A stretch of 64,000 nucleotides of DNA from Chryseobacterium piperi (GTDB taxonomy: Bacteria > Bacteroidota > Bacteroidia > Flavobacteriales > Weeksellaceae). Position 1 is the stretch's first letter. Each line of letters opens with the position of its first letter. Below are positions 37,957 through 46,610 of this stretch, in pieces. The notes beneath the pieces are model-generated. The model made no database searches and was not told the DNA's origin. It worked only from the letters and a program-made list of their open reading frames with translations. The DNA is taken from the NCBI RefSeq assembly GCF_002285635.2, contig NZ_CP023049.2, positions 3,472,001 to 3,536,000 of the forward strand, read 5' to 3'. The position numbers and the translations under genes are program-made.

Positions 37957-39222
37957 ATGAAGCAAGATACTATTGTAAAAACTTTCATTTCCCGTTTTTT
38001 AATATTGATATTAAACTTCGGACTTGTCATCTATTCTACCAATATGTGGGGAAGTGAGGGAAAAGGAGTGATATCAATAGTAATTGCAGACTTAACAATC
38101 ATTGGCTTTTTTTGTAACATTTTTGTAGGAAGTAGTATCACTTATTTTGCCTCAAAATATAAAACAGAACAAATACTATTATATGCTTATGTTTGGTCTA
38201 TTTTGGTGGGAATTACCGTTCCTATTATTTTTAGTTTTACCCGTACGCTGGAGTATCCCTATTACTTGATTGGCTTATCTGTTTTATCTTCTCTTCTTGC
38301 AGCAAATATCAATTTGTTTGTGGGACAAAAAAATATCAGGATGTTTAACCTGTATACGATCTTACAGCAGTTGGTTCACATATTGTTCGTTGCGGTGGTA
38401 GTTTATCTTATAAGAATTACTTCAGTAGAGGCTTATTTTATTGCCCAAATTAGTTGCTACCTAATTTTGTTTATTGTTAGCTCCTTTCAGATTTTACGCT
38501 ATTGTAAAATTTCTAACCTATCATTTTCAGCACCCATCAGGAATGCTTTATTCGATTATGGATGGAAAATCCAGGTAAGCGCATTCCTCCAATTCCTTAA
38601 TAATAGATTATCATTTTACTTTTTAGAATTTTTCAAAGGGATTACTAGTGTGGGGATATTTTCTATTGGGGTTGCTTTTTCTGAAGCCATCTGGATGGTC
38701 AGTAAAAGTCTTTCCGTGATCTTGTATTCTGATGTTGTGAACAGCGCGAATCATAATGACGCTATTGAAAAAACTAAAGTATCTCTGAAAATCAGTTTTT
38801 TAATTACCTTGCTGTTTATCATTGGAATTTTATTATTGCCTGCAGGGTTTTATGTCATGGTTTTTGGGAAAGATTTTCATGATACCAAGAAAATTATCTT
38901 ATTCTTATCGCCGGGTATTTTAGCCATTGCAGTGAGTAATATTATAGGATATTATTTTGCCGGGATTAATAAATTAAGAATACTCAATATCAAGTCGGTG
39001 GTAGGTCTTATTTTCACTATAGTTTCTTCTGTTTTTATTATTCCGCGTTGGGGAATTTCCGGAGCTTGTATGATAACTTCTATATCCTACTGCTTGTCAT
39101 CAGGGTTATTGTTCTGGAAATTTTATGAATTGACAGAATTTCATATTCGCGATTTTATGATTTCCCGATCTGAAATTAATTTATTGCTTCATAAATTATT
39201 AAGAGCCTGTTTAAAAAAGTAA
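37957..39222 (+). CDS. Oligosaccharide flippase (Wzx-like), C-terminus rewritten by an IS
   Basis: A 421-residue integral membrane protein with about 12 helices, of the polysaccharide-biosynthesis (MOP) family. These flip lipid-linked glycans across the inner membrane. The last six codons (RACLKK and stop) come from the left end of the IS at 39203. Joining the flanks at the TAA duplication restores an original end RKNN and stop, so the native protein had 419 residues. Only the cytosolic tail changed, and the protein is probably still active. It is co-transcribed with the glycosyltransferase (one-base gap). Confidence 0.88.
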   Translation: MKQDTIVKTFISRFLILILNFGLVIYSTNMWGSEGKGVISIVIADLTIIGFFCNIFVGSSITYFASKYKTEQILLYAYVWSILVGITVPIIFSFTRTLEYPYYLIGLSVLSSLLAANINLFVGQKNIRMFNLYTILQQLVHILFVAVVVYLIRITSVEAYFIAQISCYLILFIVSSFQILRYCKISNLSFSAPIRNALFDYGWKIQVSAFLQFLNNRLSFYFLEFFKGITSVGIFSIGVAFSEAIWMVSKSLSVILYSDVVNSANHNDAIEKTKVSLKISFLITLLFIIGILLLPAGFYVMVFGKDFHDTKKIILFLSPGILAIAVSNIIGYYFAGINKLRILNIKSVVGLIFTIVSSVFIIPRWGISGACMITSISYCLSSGLLFWKFYELTEFHIRDFMISRSEINLLLHKLLRACLKK

Positions 39223-40061
39223 TAATAAAAAATAGTAAGGGTTAAAAGTTGCATAAAAATTGTCATTTTAGAGTTGCAAAAGAAAAAAACATCAATGTAT
39301 CCAACAGACTTAACCCAAACTCAGTGGCAATTTATAAAAAAAGCATTAGATTTTGATGACAGAAAACGAAAATATGATTTGGTTGTCATTTGGAATGCTA
39401 TCAGTTATTTAGTAAAAACAGGCTGTCAATGGAGACTTTTACCTCATGATTTTCCCAAATGGCAATTGGTTTATTACTATTATTCAAAATGGTCAAATCT
39501 GGAGATTTTCGATTTATTATTATCAAAATTGAGAGAGGAAGTACGACGAAACAGGGGTCAGAAAGCGCAGGCAAGTTTAGGAATTATTGACAGTCAAAGT
39601 GTTCGTTGGGGAAATAACCGTTCACTCAATGGCTTTGACGGAGGTAAAAAAATAAAAGGAATCAAGAGACACGTTGTGGTAGACAAAAATGGTTTTTTGT
39701 TAGCCGTAATGGTAAGTGTAGCCAATGTTCATGAGAGTAAGGCTGCATTGTTACTGATCAAAACACTGCGATATTTACTAATTCCGCTTCAGGTAATCCT
39801 GGCGGACGGAGGTTATAGAGGAGAGATTATTGAGGAAATAAGAATTAAGTTTAATTATATCATTCAGATCGTAATGCGGAGTGACAAAAAAGTAAAAGGG
39901 TTTGAGCCAATTCATAAACGATGGATTATAGAGCGTACATTTGCTTGGTTTGATAACGATAGAAGATTATGCAGAAATTATGAACTCTTAATGGAATCCT
40001 CTGAAAACATGGTCAAATTATCCGCCATAAAATTATTACTGAATAAAATTTAAACAGACTC
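39203..40061 (+). mobile_element. IS5-family insertion sequence, copy 2 (859 bp)
   Basis: Ends are GAGCCTGTTTAAA and the complement of GAGTCTGTTTAAA, with TAA duplications at 39200-39202 and 40062-40064. Length and transposase match copy 1 at 507-1365, in inverted orientation. The insertion point is inside the last codons of the flippase gene and 26 bases before the -7 box of the next lipoprotein gene. Confidence 0.95.
39295..40053 (+). CDS. IS5-family DDE transposase (copy 2)
   Basis: A 252-residue transposase from the ATG of MYPTDLTQ, with a TTG seven codons upstream as alternative. The catalytic residues Asp99, Asp171 and Glu213 are all present. It differs from copy 1 only at residue 147, Glu here against Asp there, in the segment VANVH[D/E]SKAA. 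An imperfect promoter (TAGAGTTG near 39269) within the element's left end could drive it, so read-through from the flippase operon is not strictly required. Confidence 0.95.
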   Translation: MYPTDLTQTQWQFIKKALDFDDRKRKYDLVVIWNAISYLVKTGCQWRLLPHDFPKWQLVYYYYSKWSNLEIFDLLLSKLREEVRRNRGQKAQASLGIIDSQSVRWGNNRSLNGFDGGKKIKGIKRHVVVDKNGFLLAVMVSVANVHESKAALLLIKTLRYLLIPLQVILADGGYRGEIIEEIRIKFNYIIQIVMRSDKKVKGFEPIHKRWIIERTFAWFDNDRRLCRNYELLMESSENMVKLSAIKLLLNKI

Positions 40062-40087
40062 TAAGGAAAAATAATTAAAATAAGTTT

Positions 40088-40095
40088 TATCTTTG
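40088..40095 (+). promoter_or_regulatory. -7 box suggesting leaderless transcription of the next gene
   Basis: TATCTTTG matches TAnnTTTG and ends 6 bases before the ATG at 40102, so transcription would begin at or beside the start codon. The IS end lies 26 bases upstream and may have replaced part of the -33 region. Confidence 0.45.
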
Positions 40096-40101
40096 TTTGA
40101 A

Positions 40102-40599
40102 ATGAGAAATGTTATTTTTGGAATTCTGGTTGTTTTTTTTGCGCTTCTAAGTTGTAGAAGTGACGAAGACTCTATACAAAGAATAGATCAGACTCTGAAT
40201 CTATATATGAGAAACAGTGCCGGAGTGGATTTGCTTAACCCGAAAAAGAGTGGGGCTTATACATCAATTGTGATGAATGACTTTAACGGACTTCAAGATA
40301 TTGCTCCTGTGAATTTTGCTTTGAGAGCAACTGCCGATTCTACACTCTATATAGAATATGTAGACGGGGCAAGAAGGGTAATTGCTAATCCATCGGATTC
40401 TATCAGCCCTCAGGACAGAACGTATGAATCCCGTATAAGAGTTGATCTTAGAACGGCTTCTGATACTATTAGTGATGTTTTGAGAATACAATATCATTGG
40501 ACACCTTCTGTATTTGAGATTTCAAGGGTATTTTATAATAATGAGCCAGTGTTCACAAAACAACCTGGTGTCCCAAATGTCGTTAGGATCCTAAAATAA
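40102..40599 (+). CDS. Small lipoprotein of unknown function
   Basis: A 165-residue predicted lipoprotein: MRNVIFGILVVFFALLSC gives a signal peptide with lipobox LLSC. The ATG at 40102 is preferred to an upstream TTG because it starts the signal peptide directly. The mature part is beta-rich with no recognised domain; it has repeated strands (TLNLYMRNSAG, STLYIEYVDGARR, RIRVDLRTAS). It sits between the IS and serS and may be co-transcribed with serS (72-base gap). Confidence 0.75.
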   Translation: MRNVIFGILVVFFALLSCRSDEDSIQRIDQTLNLYMRNSAGVDLLNPKKSGAYTSIVMNDFNGLQDIAPVNFALRATADSTLYIEYVDGARRVIANPSDSISPQDRTYESRIRVDLRTASDTISDVLRIQYHWTPSVFEISRVFYNNEPVFTKQPGVPNVVRILK

Positions 40600-40671
40600 T
40601 TTTTAAATTTGCAAAACTGTTGGCATAGATGATCTAATGTCCAACATCTAATTTCTAACATCTATATAAAA

Positions 40672-41940
40672 ATGTTACAAGTCAATTTTTTACGCGAAAA
40701 CAAAGAACGCGTTTTAGAAGGTCTGAAAAAAAGACAGTTCAAAAATCTTGAATTGGTAGACGATGCTATTGCTACCGATGACGAAAGAAAAAAAATTCAA
40801 TTTGAATTGGATTCTCAACTTTCCGAAATCAATAAAATCTCCAAGGAAATTGGGCTTTTAATGAAAGAAGGAAAAAAAGATGAAGCAGAGTCCTCAAAAT
40901 CTAAAACAGCACAATACAAAGAGTCGAGTAAAGAATTACAGTCACAATTAGATGTGAAAGAAAAAGCTTTATTAGATATTCTATATCAATTACCTAATAT
41001 TCTGAACGAAAAGGTGAAGAGCGGAGTAACGGCAGATGATAATGAGATTATTTATCAGTCTCATGATGTTGAAGGTCTTGGAGAAGGAGCTATTCCGCAC
41101 TGGGAGCTTGCAAAAAAATATAACCTTATCGATTTTGAATTAGGAGTTAAAATTGCCGGAGCCGGTTTTCCTGTGTATTTAGGAAAAGGAGCAAGAATGC
41201 AGAGAGCTTTGGTTCAGTATTTCCTGGATAAAAATGTAGATGCAGGATACATGGAAGTAAACCCTCCTCATGTGGTCAACGAAGCTTCAGGATATGGTAC
41301 GGGTCAGCTGCCGGATAAAGAAGGTCAGATGTATCATATCGGTGCGGATGATTTGTATTTAATTCCTACGGCAGAAGTTCCTGTAACGAATTTATACCGA
41401 GATGTTTTACTGGAAGAAAAAGATCTTCCGATTAAAAATACAGCTTTTTCTCAATGTTACAGAAGAGAAGCGGGAAGTTACGGGGCTCATGTGAGAGGAT
41501 TGAACCGTCTTCATCAATTTGAGAAAGTAGAAATCGTAAGAGTTGAAAAGCCTGAGAACTCTTATGCTGTTTTAGAAGAAATGGTAGAACATATTAAAGA
41601 GATTCTTACAGACCTTGAACTTCCTTACAGAGTATTGAGACTTTGTGGAGGAGATACAGGTTTTGCTGCTGCGATGACATATGATTTTGAAGTATGGAGT
41701 GCTGCACAGGAAAAATGGTTAGAAGTAAGTTCAGTATCCAATTTTGAAACATTCCAGGCTAACCGTTTGAAATGCCGTTATAAAACAGATGGTAAATCTC
41801 AGCTGGTGCATACCCTGAATGGATCTGCGATGGCTTTGCCGAGAATTATGGCAGCATTGCTTGAAAATAATCAGACGGAAGAAGGAATTAAACTTCCTAA
41901 AAAAGTAGCTGAGTATGCTAAGTTTGATCTTATCAATTAA
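40672..41940 (+). CDS. serS: Seryl-tRNA synthetase
   Basis: A 422-residue class II aminoacyl-tRNA synthetase. The N-terminal ~110 residues form the antiparallel coiled-coil arm that grips tRNA-Ser (from MLQVNFLRENKERVLEGLKKR). The catalytic core shows motif 2 around FSQCYRREAGSYG and motif 3 in NGSAMALPRIMAALLEN, plus TAEVPVTN. Length is normal. A bidirectional terminator follows. Confidence 0.97.
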   Translation: MLQVNFLRENKERVLEGLKKRQFKNLELVDDAIATDDERKKIQFELDSQLSEINKISKEIGLLMKEGKKDEAESSKSKTAQYKESSKELQSQLDVKEKALLDILYQLPNILNEKVKSGVTADDNEIIYQSHDVEGLGEGAIPHWELAKKYNLIDFELGVKIAGAGFPVYLGKGARMQRALVQYFLDKNVDAGYMEVNPPHVVNEASGYGTGQLPDKEGQMYHIGADDLYLIPTAEVPVTNLYRDVLLEEKDLPIKNTAFSQCYRREAGSYGAHVRGLNRLHQFEKVEIVRVEKPENSYAVLEEMVEHIKEILTDLELPYRVLRLCGGDTGFAAAMTYDFEVWSAAQEKWLEVSSVSNFETFQANRLKCRYKTDGKSQLVHTLNGSAMALPRIMAALLENNQTEEGIKLPKKVAEYAKFDLIN

Positions 41941-41962
41941 GTAAATACTTATAAAATAAAAG

Positions 41963-41992
41963 AATCCCCATCATATTGACGGGGATTTTTAT
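41963..41992 (+). terminator. Terminator between serS and the convergent lipoprotein gene
   Basis: AATCCCC pairs with GGGGATT, followed by T5 and preceded by A-rich sequence; it reaches the stop codon of the minus-strand gene. Confidence 0.8.
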
Positions 41993-42729
41993 TATTCTGT
42001 TACTACGACGATTTTCTTATCAGAGTTTTTAAACTTATAATCTTTATCGTAGAGCGTTTTTAAATCGTATTCTATGCGTATAGTATGATCATCAATCTGT
42101 TTAAACCAATCATGTTTTCCTTGTACTGATTTTATTTTATCATCAAATTTTAAGGTAGTTCCAATTTGTTTGAACATCATCATGACCAAACCTTCAACAC
42201 TTTGGCTTTCTTCTTTTGTTGTTTTCGATCGAAGAGCTTCTTCTATATTTTTAAGATTGAAATTGTCTGTATTTAAGGTTAATACTTTTCCGTCCCAATC
42301 ATTGAATACATTTTGATCTACCGGAAGTTGATTCCCTTTTGAAAGGTTGCCCAAGGCATTATAATCTGATTTGGAGAAATGGTCAAGTTTTAAAGAAAAT
42401 CCGGCGTATTCATTATTCTCCTTATTAGATTTCATGAAGATTTTCTTCATGATCTTTATAGAATCAGGATTGGTCGTTTTTAGTTTACCTTCTTTTTTAT
42501 CCAGTTCGTATATGCTCGTCCAGGTAGTAGGAACTTTATCCATTTCCCCAAATTCCTTTTTGTTTAAAGAATCGGGTGACATAGCCTTCATTTCTGCTAT
42601 AAATTTTCTTACATCAATATCCATTACAGTAGATGAAGCGGCATCTTTATGATAGACTATTTCAGAATTGATTCTACAGGATTGTAAGGTTATAAGGCTT
42701 ATAAGCAATAAAAAAAAGTTTATTTTCAT
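41992..42729 (-). CDS. Hypothetical lipoprotein
   Basis: A 245-residue predicted lipoprotein: MKINFFLLLISLITLQSC ends in lipobox LQSC. The mature protein is polar and Lys/Asp-rich, with MDIDVRKFIAEMKAMSPDS near the start and a C-terminal segment DHTIRIEYDLKTLYD. No domain was recognised. It lies 16 bases after the last gene of the cbb3 oxidase group on the same strand and may be read from it. No functional link is evident. Confidence 0.7.
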   Translation of the reverse strand: MKINFFLLLISLITLQSCRINSEIVYHKDAASSTVMDIDVRKFIAEMKAMSPDSLNKKEFGEMDKVPTTWTSIYELDKKEGKLKTTNPDSIKIMKKIFMKSNKENNEYAGFSLKLDHFSKSDYNALGNLSKGNQLPVDQNVFNDWDGKVLTLNTDNFNLKNIEEALRSKTTKEESQSVEGLVMMMFKQIGTTLKFDDKIKSVQGKHDWFKQIDDHTIRIEYDLKTLYDKDYKFKNSDKKIVVVTE

Positions 42730-42745
42730 GGAAATTAATTTTATA

Positions 42746-43474
42746 CTAATGACAATTTACCGCATCATGATTGTGGTCTTTAGAAATCGTCATTGCTTCA
42801 GCTTTAGGAGAAAGATAGGGAATACCCAATTCCAGGCCTCTTACAATAAACAATCCTCCTAAAATAATCATAATTACAGGAATCGCTTTTAAAACCTTTA
42901 CCCTAAAAGCCTGATTCATTAGATTTCCGGCAAGAACTACTGCAAACATGAAGGGAAGGGTTCCTAATCCGAATAAGCTCATATATAAAGCTCCCTGCCA
43001 TATTCCTCCGCTTGCCAAGCTTGCTGTAAGAGCCATATATACCATCCCGCATGGTAGAAATCCATTAAGAACACCTGTGGTAAACCTTGAGCGGTAATCC
43101 GCATTTTGTAATAATCTTCCCAGATTTGATTTTACAGAATATAAAAACTTAGAAAAGAAAGGTATTTTTGAAGCAAAATCTTTTCCTCCAAAAGAAAAAA
43201 TGGCCATAATGATAAGAAGAATTCCAACAGCAATGGTTAGATACCTCTGAAATCCTGCCATTTCAAATCCCTGACCAATAATTCCTAAAACTCCTCCTAA
43301 CAATGAATACGTGAATATTCTTCCAAATTGATACGTAAGATTTTGCAGATAATAATTAGTCGCCTGTTTTTTTGTTAATCCCATCGACAATGCAATAGGG
43401 CCACACATTCCGATACAATGAAAACCGGAAGCGAAACCTAGTCCAATGGCCGATAAAATAAGTGCTATTTCCAT
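42746..43474 (-). CDS. TauE/SafE-like membrane protein of the cbb3 oxidase cluster
   Basis: A 242-residue protein with six membrane helices, of the DsbD-like/SafE (UreH-like) family. It starts with FASGFHCIGMCGPIALSMG, whose Cys, His and Met could bind copper, and has a mid-protein GFLPCGMVYMAL repeat of that motif. The C-terminal KDHNHDAVNCH is also metal-binding-like. In Bacteroidota and proteobacteria this gene regularly ends the cco/fix cluster, where it is thought to help copper supply to the oxidase; that role is family knowledge. It overlaps fixH by 10 bases. Confidence 0.8.
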   Translation of the reverse strand: MEIALILSAIGLGFASGFHCIGMCGPIALSMGLTKKQATNYYLQNLTYQFGRIFTYSLLGGVLGIIGQGFEMAGFQRYLTIAVGILLIIMAIFSFGGKDFASKIPFFSKFLYSVKSNLGRLLQNADYRSRFTTGVLNGFLPCGMVYMALTASLASGGIWQGALYMSLFGLGTLPFMFAVVLAGNLMNQAFRVKVLKAIPVIMIILGGLFIVRGLELGIPYLSPKAEAMTISKDHNHDAVNCH

Positions 43475-43917
43475 ATCACATCATAATCCATTCTATAGTT
43501 GAGCTTGTCTTTAGTCCACATCAATCTTAATGTATAATTCCCCATTTTTAAAACTTTTGCAGGAATTATAAATGAATGATTTTCGTCCAGCTGTACAGCT
43601 CTTTTAATATCTAAGTTCTGATCGTCAGTTCTGTTTAAAACAAATTTTACTGTAGTATTGGAATTATTATAGTCTTTTGGAAAAGCTATATTGATTCCAT
43701 TAGTATCCTGGCTGTAGACCGGTTTTTCCTGTAAGTCATCAGCCCTTTTTTTAGCATCAATTACATCCTGGTATTGTAGTTCCTCTTCATAATAGTTATC
43801 AGTGACCATTTCTGAGTTTTTCTGCCCATTTGGGAAAAGAAATAACATGGATAAAATAAAGATAATAAATGCAGCTAATGCAATTACTACACCGTGTCCC
43901 CAACTAAAATTTTTCAT
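43465..43917 (-). CDS. FixH/CcoH-family oxidase assembly protein
   Basis: A 150-residue protein with one N-terminal membrane helix (GVVIALAAFIIFILSMLFLF). A periplasmic beta-sandwich-like domain follows, ending LRLMWTKDKLNYRMDYDVIWK. The layout and location (between ccoG and the SafE-like gene) identify it as FixH, a factor for stable cbb3 oxidase assembly. It overlaps the next gene by 10 bases and follows ccoG by 35, consistent with one operon. Confidence 0.85.
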   Translation of the reverse strand: MKNFSWGHGVVIALAAFIIFILSMLFLFPNGQKNSEMVTDNYYEEELQYQDVIDAKKRADDLQEKPVYSQDTNGINIAFPKDYNNSNTTVKFVLNRTDDQNLDIKRAVQLDENHSFIIPAKVLKMGNYTLRLMWTKDKLNYRMDYDVIWK

Positions 43918-43952
43918 TTCTTCCGGATTTTTTTATTTGTCTTGTATTATGA

Positions 43953-45407
43953 TTAAAAATCTAATTTAAAAGGTCCCTCGAAATAGGTTTTATAAGAGTC
44001 AATTAATTTGCCCTGCATATCATAAATCCCTATCGTAATATTTTGTTTAGATAACTTCATTTCATTTTCAGGGAAACTGATATTTATCGTTCCTTTCGAA
44101 ATCTTATCTCTTTCCACTGTGATCTTGCTTGATGCGCTGTAGATCACTTCACCTTTTGCCGGTTCTATTACTTTAACCGTTACGATTTTCTTGTCGTTTG
44201 TTTTATTTAAGAAGGTATAATTATAGGTGTTTGTAATCTTACCATCTCTTACAAAGAATGTGCTTCCTGCAGGTTTAATGAATTTGGCTTCCATTTCTCC
44301 ACGATTATAAAGAAGGTAGCCTAAGAAGCCTACTAATAGTACCAAAACTAGAGAAAAGCCTTTCATTCTTCCTGTGAACTTAAACGGAGTTTCGTTTTCA
44401 ATTTCATTTTCCGAAGCGTAACGAATCAGTCCTGTTGGAAGGCCTACTTTTTCCATTACTTCATCACAAGCATCAATACAGGCCGTACAGTTAATACATT
44501 CAAGCTGTTGTCCATCTCTGATATCAATTCCGGTAGGACATACAACAACACATTGGTGACAATCTATACAATCTCCTTTACCTTCAGCTTTTCTGTCTTC
44601 ACCTTTTCTCCATTTAGAACGGTTTTCCCCACGCTTGAAATCGTAGAATACATTGATGGTGTCTTTATCAATCAAAACACCTTGTAGTCTTCCGTATGGA
44701 CAAACTAATGTACATACCTGCTCTCTGAACCATGCAAATACAAAATAAAATGCTGCGGTTAGAAGAATCATAACAATGAAATTGGTAGGATTGGCAAATG
44801 GGCCTTCAGAAACAATTCTGAATACTTCTTTATATCCTACAATATACATGAACATGAAATGGGTAATGATCAAGGAAATCACAATATAAACTGACCACTT
44901 TAAGCTCCTCTTCCATATTTTTTCTCCGTTCCAGGGCTGTCTGTCCAGCTTCATTTGCTTATTTCTGTCACCTTCAATAAGATATTCAATTTTACGAAAT
45001 ATCGATTCCATAAAAATTGTCTGAGGACATATCCATCCGCAGAAAATTCTTCCAAATGCAATCGTAAAAATAATAATGAATATTAAAGATGTTATAGCTC
45101 CTAAAGTAAGGATGAAAAAATCCTGAGGATAGAAAGGTTGTCCGAAAATAAAGAACTCCCTATCGATAACGTTTAATAAAAGGAATGGGTTTCCATTAAT
45201 CTTTAAAAATGGAATTGCAAAATATATAATCAGTAAAGTGTAGCTTACAATATTTCTATAGTTGGTAAATTTACCTTTAGGTTTCCTTGGGAAGACCCAT
45301 CTTCTTTTTCCGGATTGCTCCATTGTCCCTATAGAATCTCTGTAAGTTTCAGGGTCCAGAACCTGTCCCTGTCCGCCGCGTACTTCTATTTCTTCTATGT
45401 CTGACAT
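43953..45407 (-). CDS. ccoG: Cytochrome c oxidase accessory protein CcoG
   Basis: A 484-residue membrane Fe-S protein (RdxA/FixG family). Membrane helices lie near residues 50-70, 95-120, 170-195, 210-230 and 350-370. Two ferredoxin-like motifs, CIDCHQCVVVCPTGIDIRDG and CINCTACIDACDEVM, lie between, with a CPQT motif in FGRIFCGWICPQTIFM. The C-terminal Ig-like periplasmic domain is about 110 residues. CcoG reduces copper for insertion into cbb3 oxidase. It sits downstream of ccoP with a terminator-like stem between them. Confidence 0.93.
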   Translation of the reverse strand: MSDIEEIEVRGGQGQVLDPETYRDSIGTMEQSGKRRWVFPRKPKGKFTNYRNIVSYTLLIIYFAIPFLKINGNPFLLLNVIDREFFIFGQPFYPQDFFILTLGAITSLIFIIIFTIAFGRIFCGWICPQTIFMESIFRKIEYLIEGDRNKQMKLDRQPWNGEKIWKRSLKWSVYIVISLIITHFMFMYIVGYKEVFRIVSEGPFANPTNFIVMILLTAAFYFVFAWFREQVCTLVCPYGRLQGVLIDKDTINVFYDFKRGENRSKWRKGEDRKAEGKGDCIDCHQCVVVCPTGIDIRDGQQLECINCTACIDACDEVMEKVGLPTGLIRYASENEIENETPFKFTGRMKGFSLVLVLLVGFLGYLLYNRGEMEAKFIKPAGSTFFVRDGKITNTYNYTFLNKTNDKKIVTVKVIEPAKGEVIYSASSKITVERDKISKGTINISFPENEMKLSKQNITIGIYDMQGKLIDSYKTYFEGPFKLDF

Positions 45408-45422
45408 TTTTCTAATGTATTT

Positions 45423-45481
45423 AAAAAAAGAAAAGCATAATTGGTTACTATTTTTTCTTCTAATAACAAATTATGCTTTTC
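45423..45481 (-). terminator. Terminator-like stem-loop between ccoP and ccoG
   Basis: GAAAAGCATAATT pairs with AATTATGCTTTTC (13 bp), extended by GTTA/TAAC. On the minus strand it is followed by a run of T. It can reduce transcription of ccoG and the genes beyond, setting assembly factors below subunits. Confidence 0.65.
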
Positions 45482-45503
45482 ATATGTTTTAATTTTTTTT
45501 GAA

Positions 45504-46385
45504 TTATTCTTTTTCCCAATGAGCTTCTGTTCCTTGAGGAGCAGCTCCACCCTGAGCAGGTGTAATTGGTGGCTGTTCTTGATTGATGTGATATACAAAA
45601 GCTGCAATCTTCTCAATTTCAGCACCGGATACTTCTCCGTTTTTACCGAAAGCTCTCATTGAAGGGTTGGTTGGAGAACCATTCCAGTCCATATGGAAAA
45701 CGTTTTTAAATAAAGTCTTCTCTGGCTGGTTGATCCAGTAATTATCTGTCAAGTTCGGTCCGATTCCTCCTCTTCCGTCTTCACCGTGACAAGATGCACA
45801 GTTTGTTTTGAAAAGTTCTTTACCGTCTGCAATATTATCTGCTGAATATTTAGCTGTTTCAATAGTTACAGGAGGCTGAGTTTTTTCATACTCTGCAATA
45901 CTTGCAATCTGCTCTTTATATTCTTTTTCATATTCGCTTATTGGGTGAGCAAAATCTGTAAAAGAGAATGCTGCAATATATACAATACAAAAAGCGGTCC
46001 CAAACCAGAATAAACCTACCCACCATTTTGGAAGCTGATTATCCAATTCCATAATCCCATCAAAACCATGGTCAATAAGGATATCTTTCTCTTCAGTAAC
46101 AGATTGCTTTTTGAAAGCACTATCATACATTCTTCTTAGGAAAGGGATCTTTTTCTCAGCTAAATAAGCCGCCTTTTCTTCAGGAGTTAATTTTTTGAAT
46201 TTATTATTCTCAATTAAATCTCCAATTGAGCTATGAATATAAGCCAGGATAGCAGCTATCACAACAGTTCCCCAGAAGTATGGTGAAGCTAAAAACGAGT
46301 AGCTTTGTACAAATAAATAATAAAAAACTATTAAAAGTCCAATTATTATTAAAATGTTTACAACAACCGGTGTTCTTTGTTTCAT
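45504..46385 (-). CDS. ccoP: cbb3-type cytochrome c oxidase subunit CcoP (single heme)
   Basis: A 293-residue subunit. Two N-terminal membrane segments are followed by a soluble loop and the FixP_N signature DGIMELDNQLPKWWVGLFW with its own helix. One cytochrome c domain has the heme motif CASCH and the distal Met in NPSMRAFG. Standard proteobacterial CcoP has two heme motifs; only one is present here. A Pro/Gly/Ala-rich tail follows. It passes electrons into CcoO/CcoN. It is preceded by ccoQ (10-base gap). Confidence 0.92.
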   Translation of the reverse strand: MKQRTPVVVNILIIIGLLIVFYYLFVQSYSFLASPYFWGTVVIAAILAYIHSSIGDLIENNKFKKLTPEEKAAYLAEKKIPFLRRMYDSAFKKQSVTEEKDILIDHGFDGIMELDNQLPKWWVGLFWFGTAFCIVYIAAFSFTDFAHPISEYEKEYKEQIASIAEYEKTQPPVTIETAKYSADNIADGKELFKTNCASCHGEDGRGGIGPNLTDNYWINQPEKTLFKNVFHMDWNGSPTNPSMRAFGKNGEVSGAEIEKIAAFVYHINQEQPPITPAQGGAAPQGTEAHWEKE

Positions 46386-46395
46386 AATAAATAGT

Positions 46396-46593
46396 TTAAT
46401 TTTTTAAATTAAAATCGTCCTCATCATCCTGCAGAGGTGCTTCTTCTTCTTCTTTGTAATATTTTTTAGGCCTGCTAAATACATATATAACAAGAGCGAT
46501 GAAGAACATCATAAAGAAAATCAGAGCCAGCGTCTGGTAAAGACCAGCGTTTTCTGTATTGGATAATATATCTTTAAAGTTCTGAGGAATCAT
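46396..46593 (-). CDS. ccoQ: CcoQ-like small subunit of cbb3 oxidase
   Basis: A 65-residue protein with one membrane helix (TLALIFFMMFFIALVIYVF), a basic stretch RPKKYYK and an acidic tail (EEEEAPLQDDEDD). This is the classic CcoQ/FixQ form, and it lies between ccoNO and ccoP as expected. It stabilises the oxidase complex. Confidence 0.87.
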   Translation of the reverse strand: MIPQNFKDILSNTENAGLYQTLALIFFMMFFIALVIYVFSRPKKYYKEEEEAPLQDDEDDFNLKN

Positions 46594-46610
46594 TGAGCCT
46601 TTTAATGTTT

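Noticed and set aside
37957..39222. Flippase as an IS-inactivated pseudogene
   Set aside because: Removal of the IS shows that only four C-terminal residues were replaced; all membrane helices remain.
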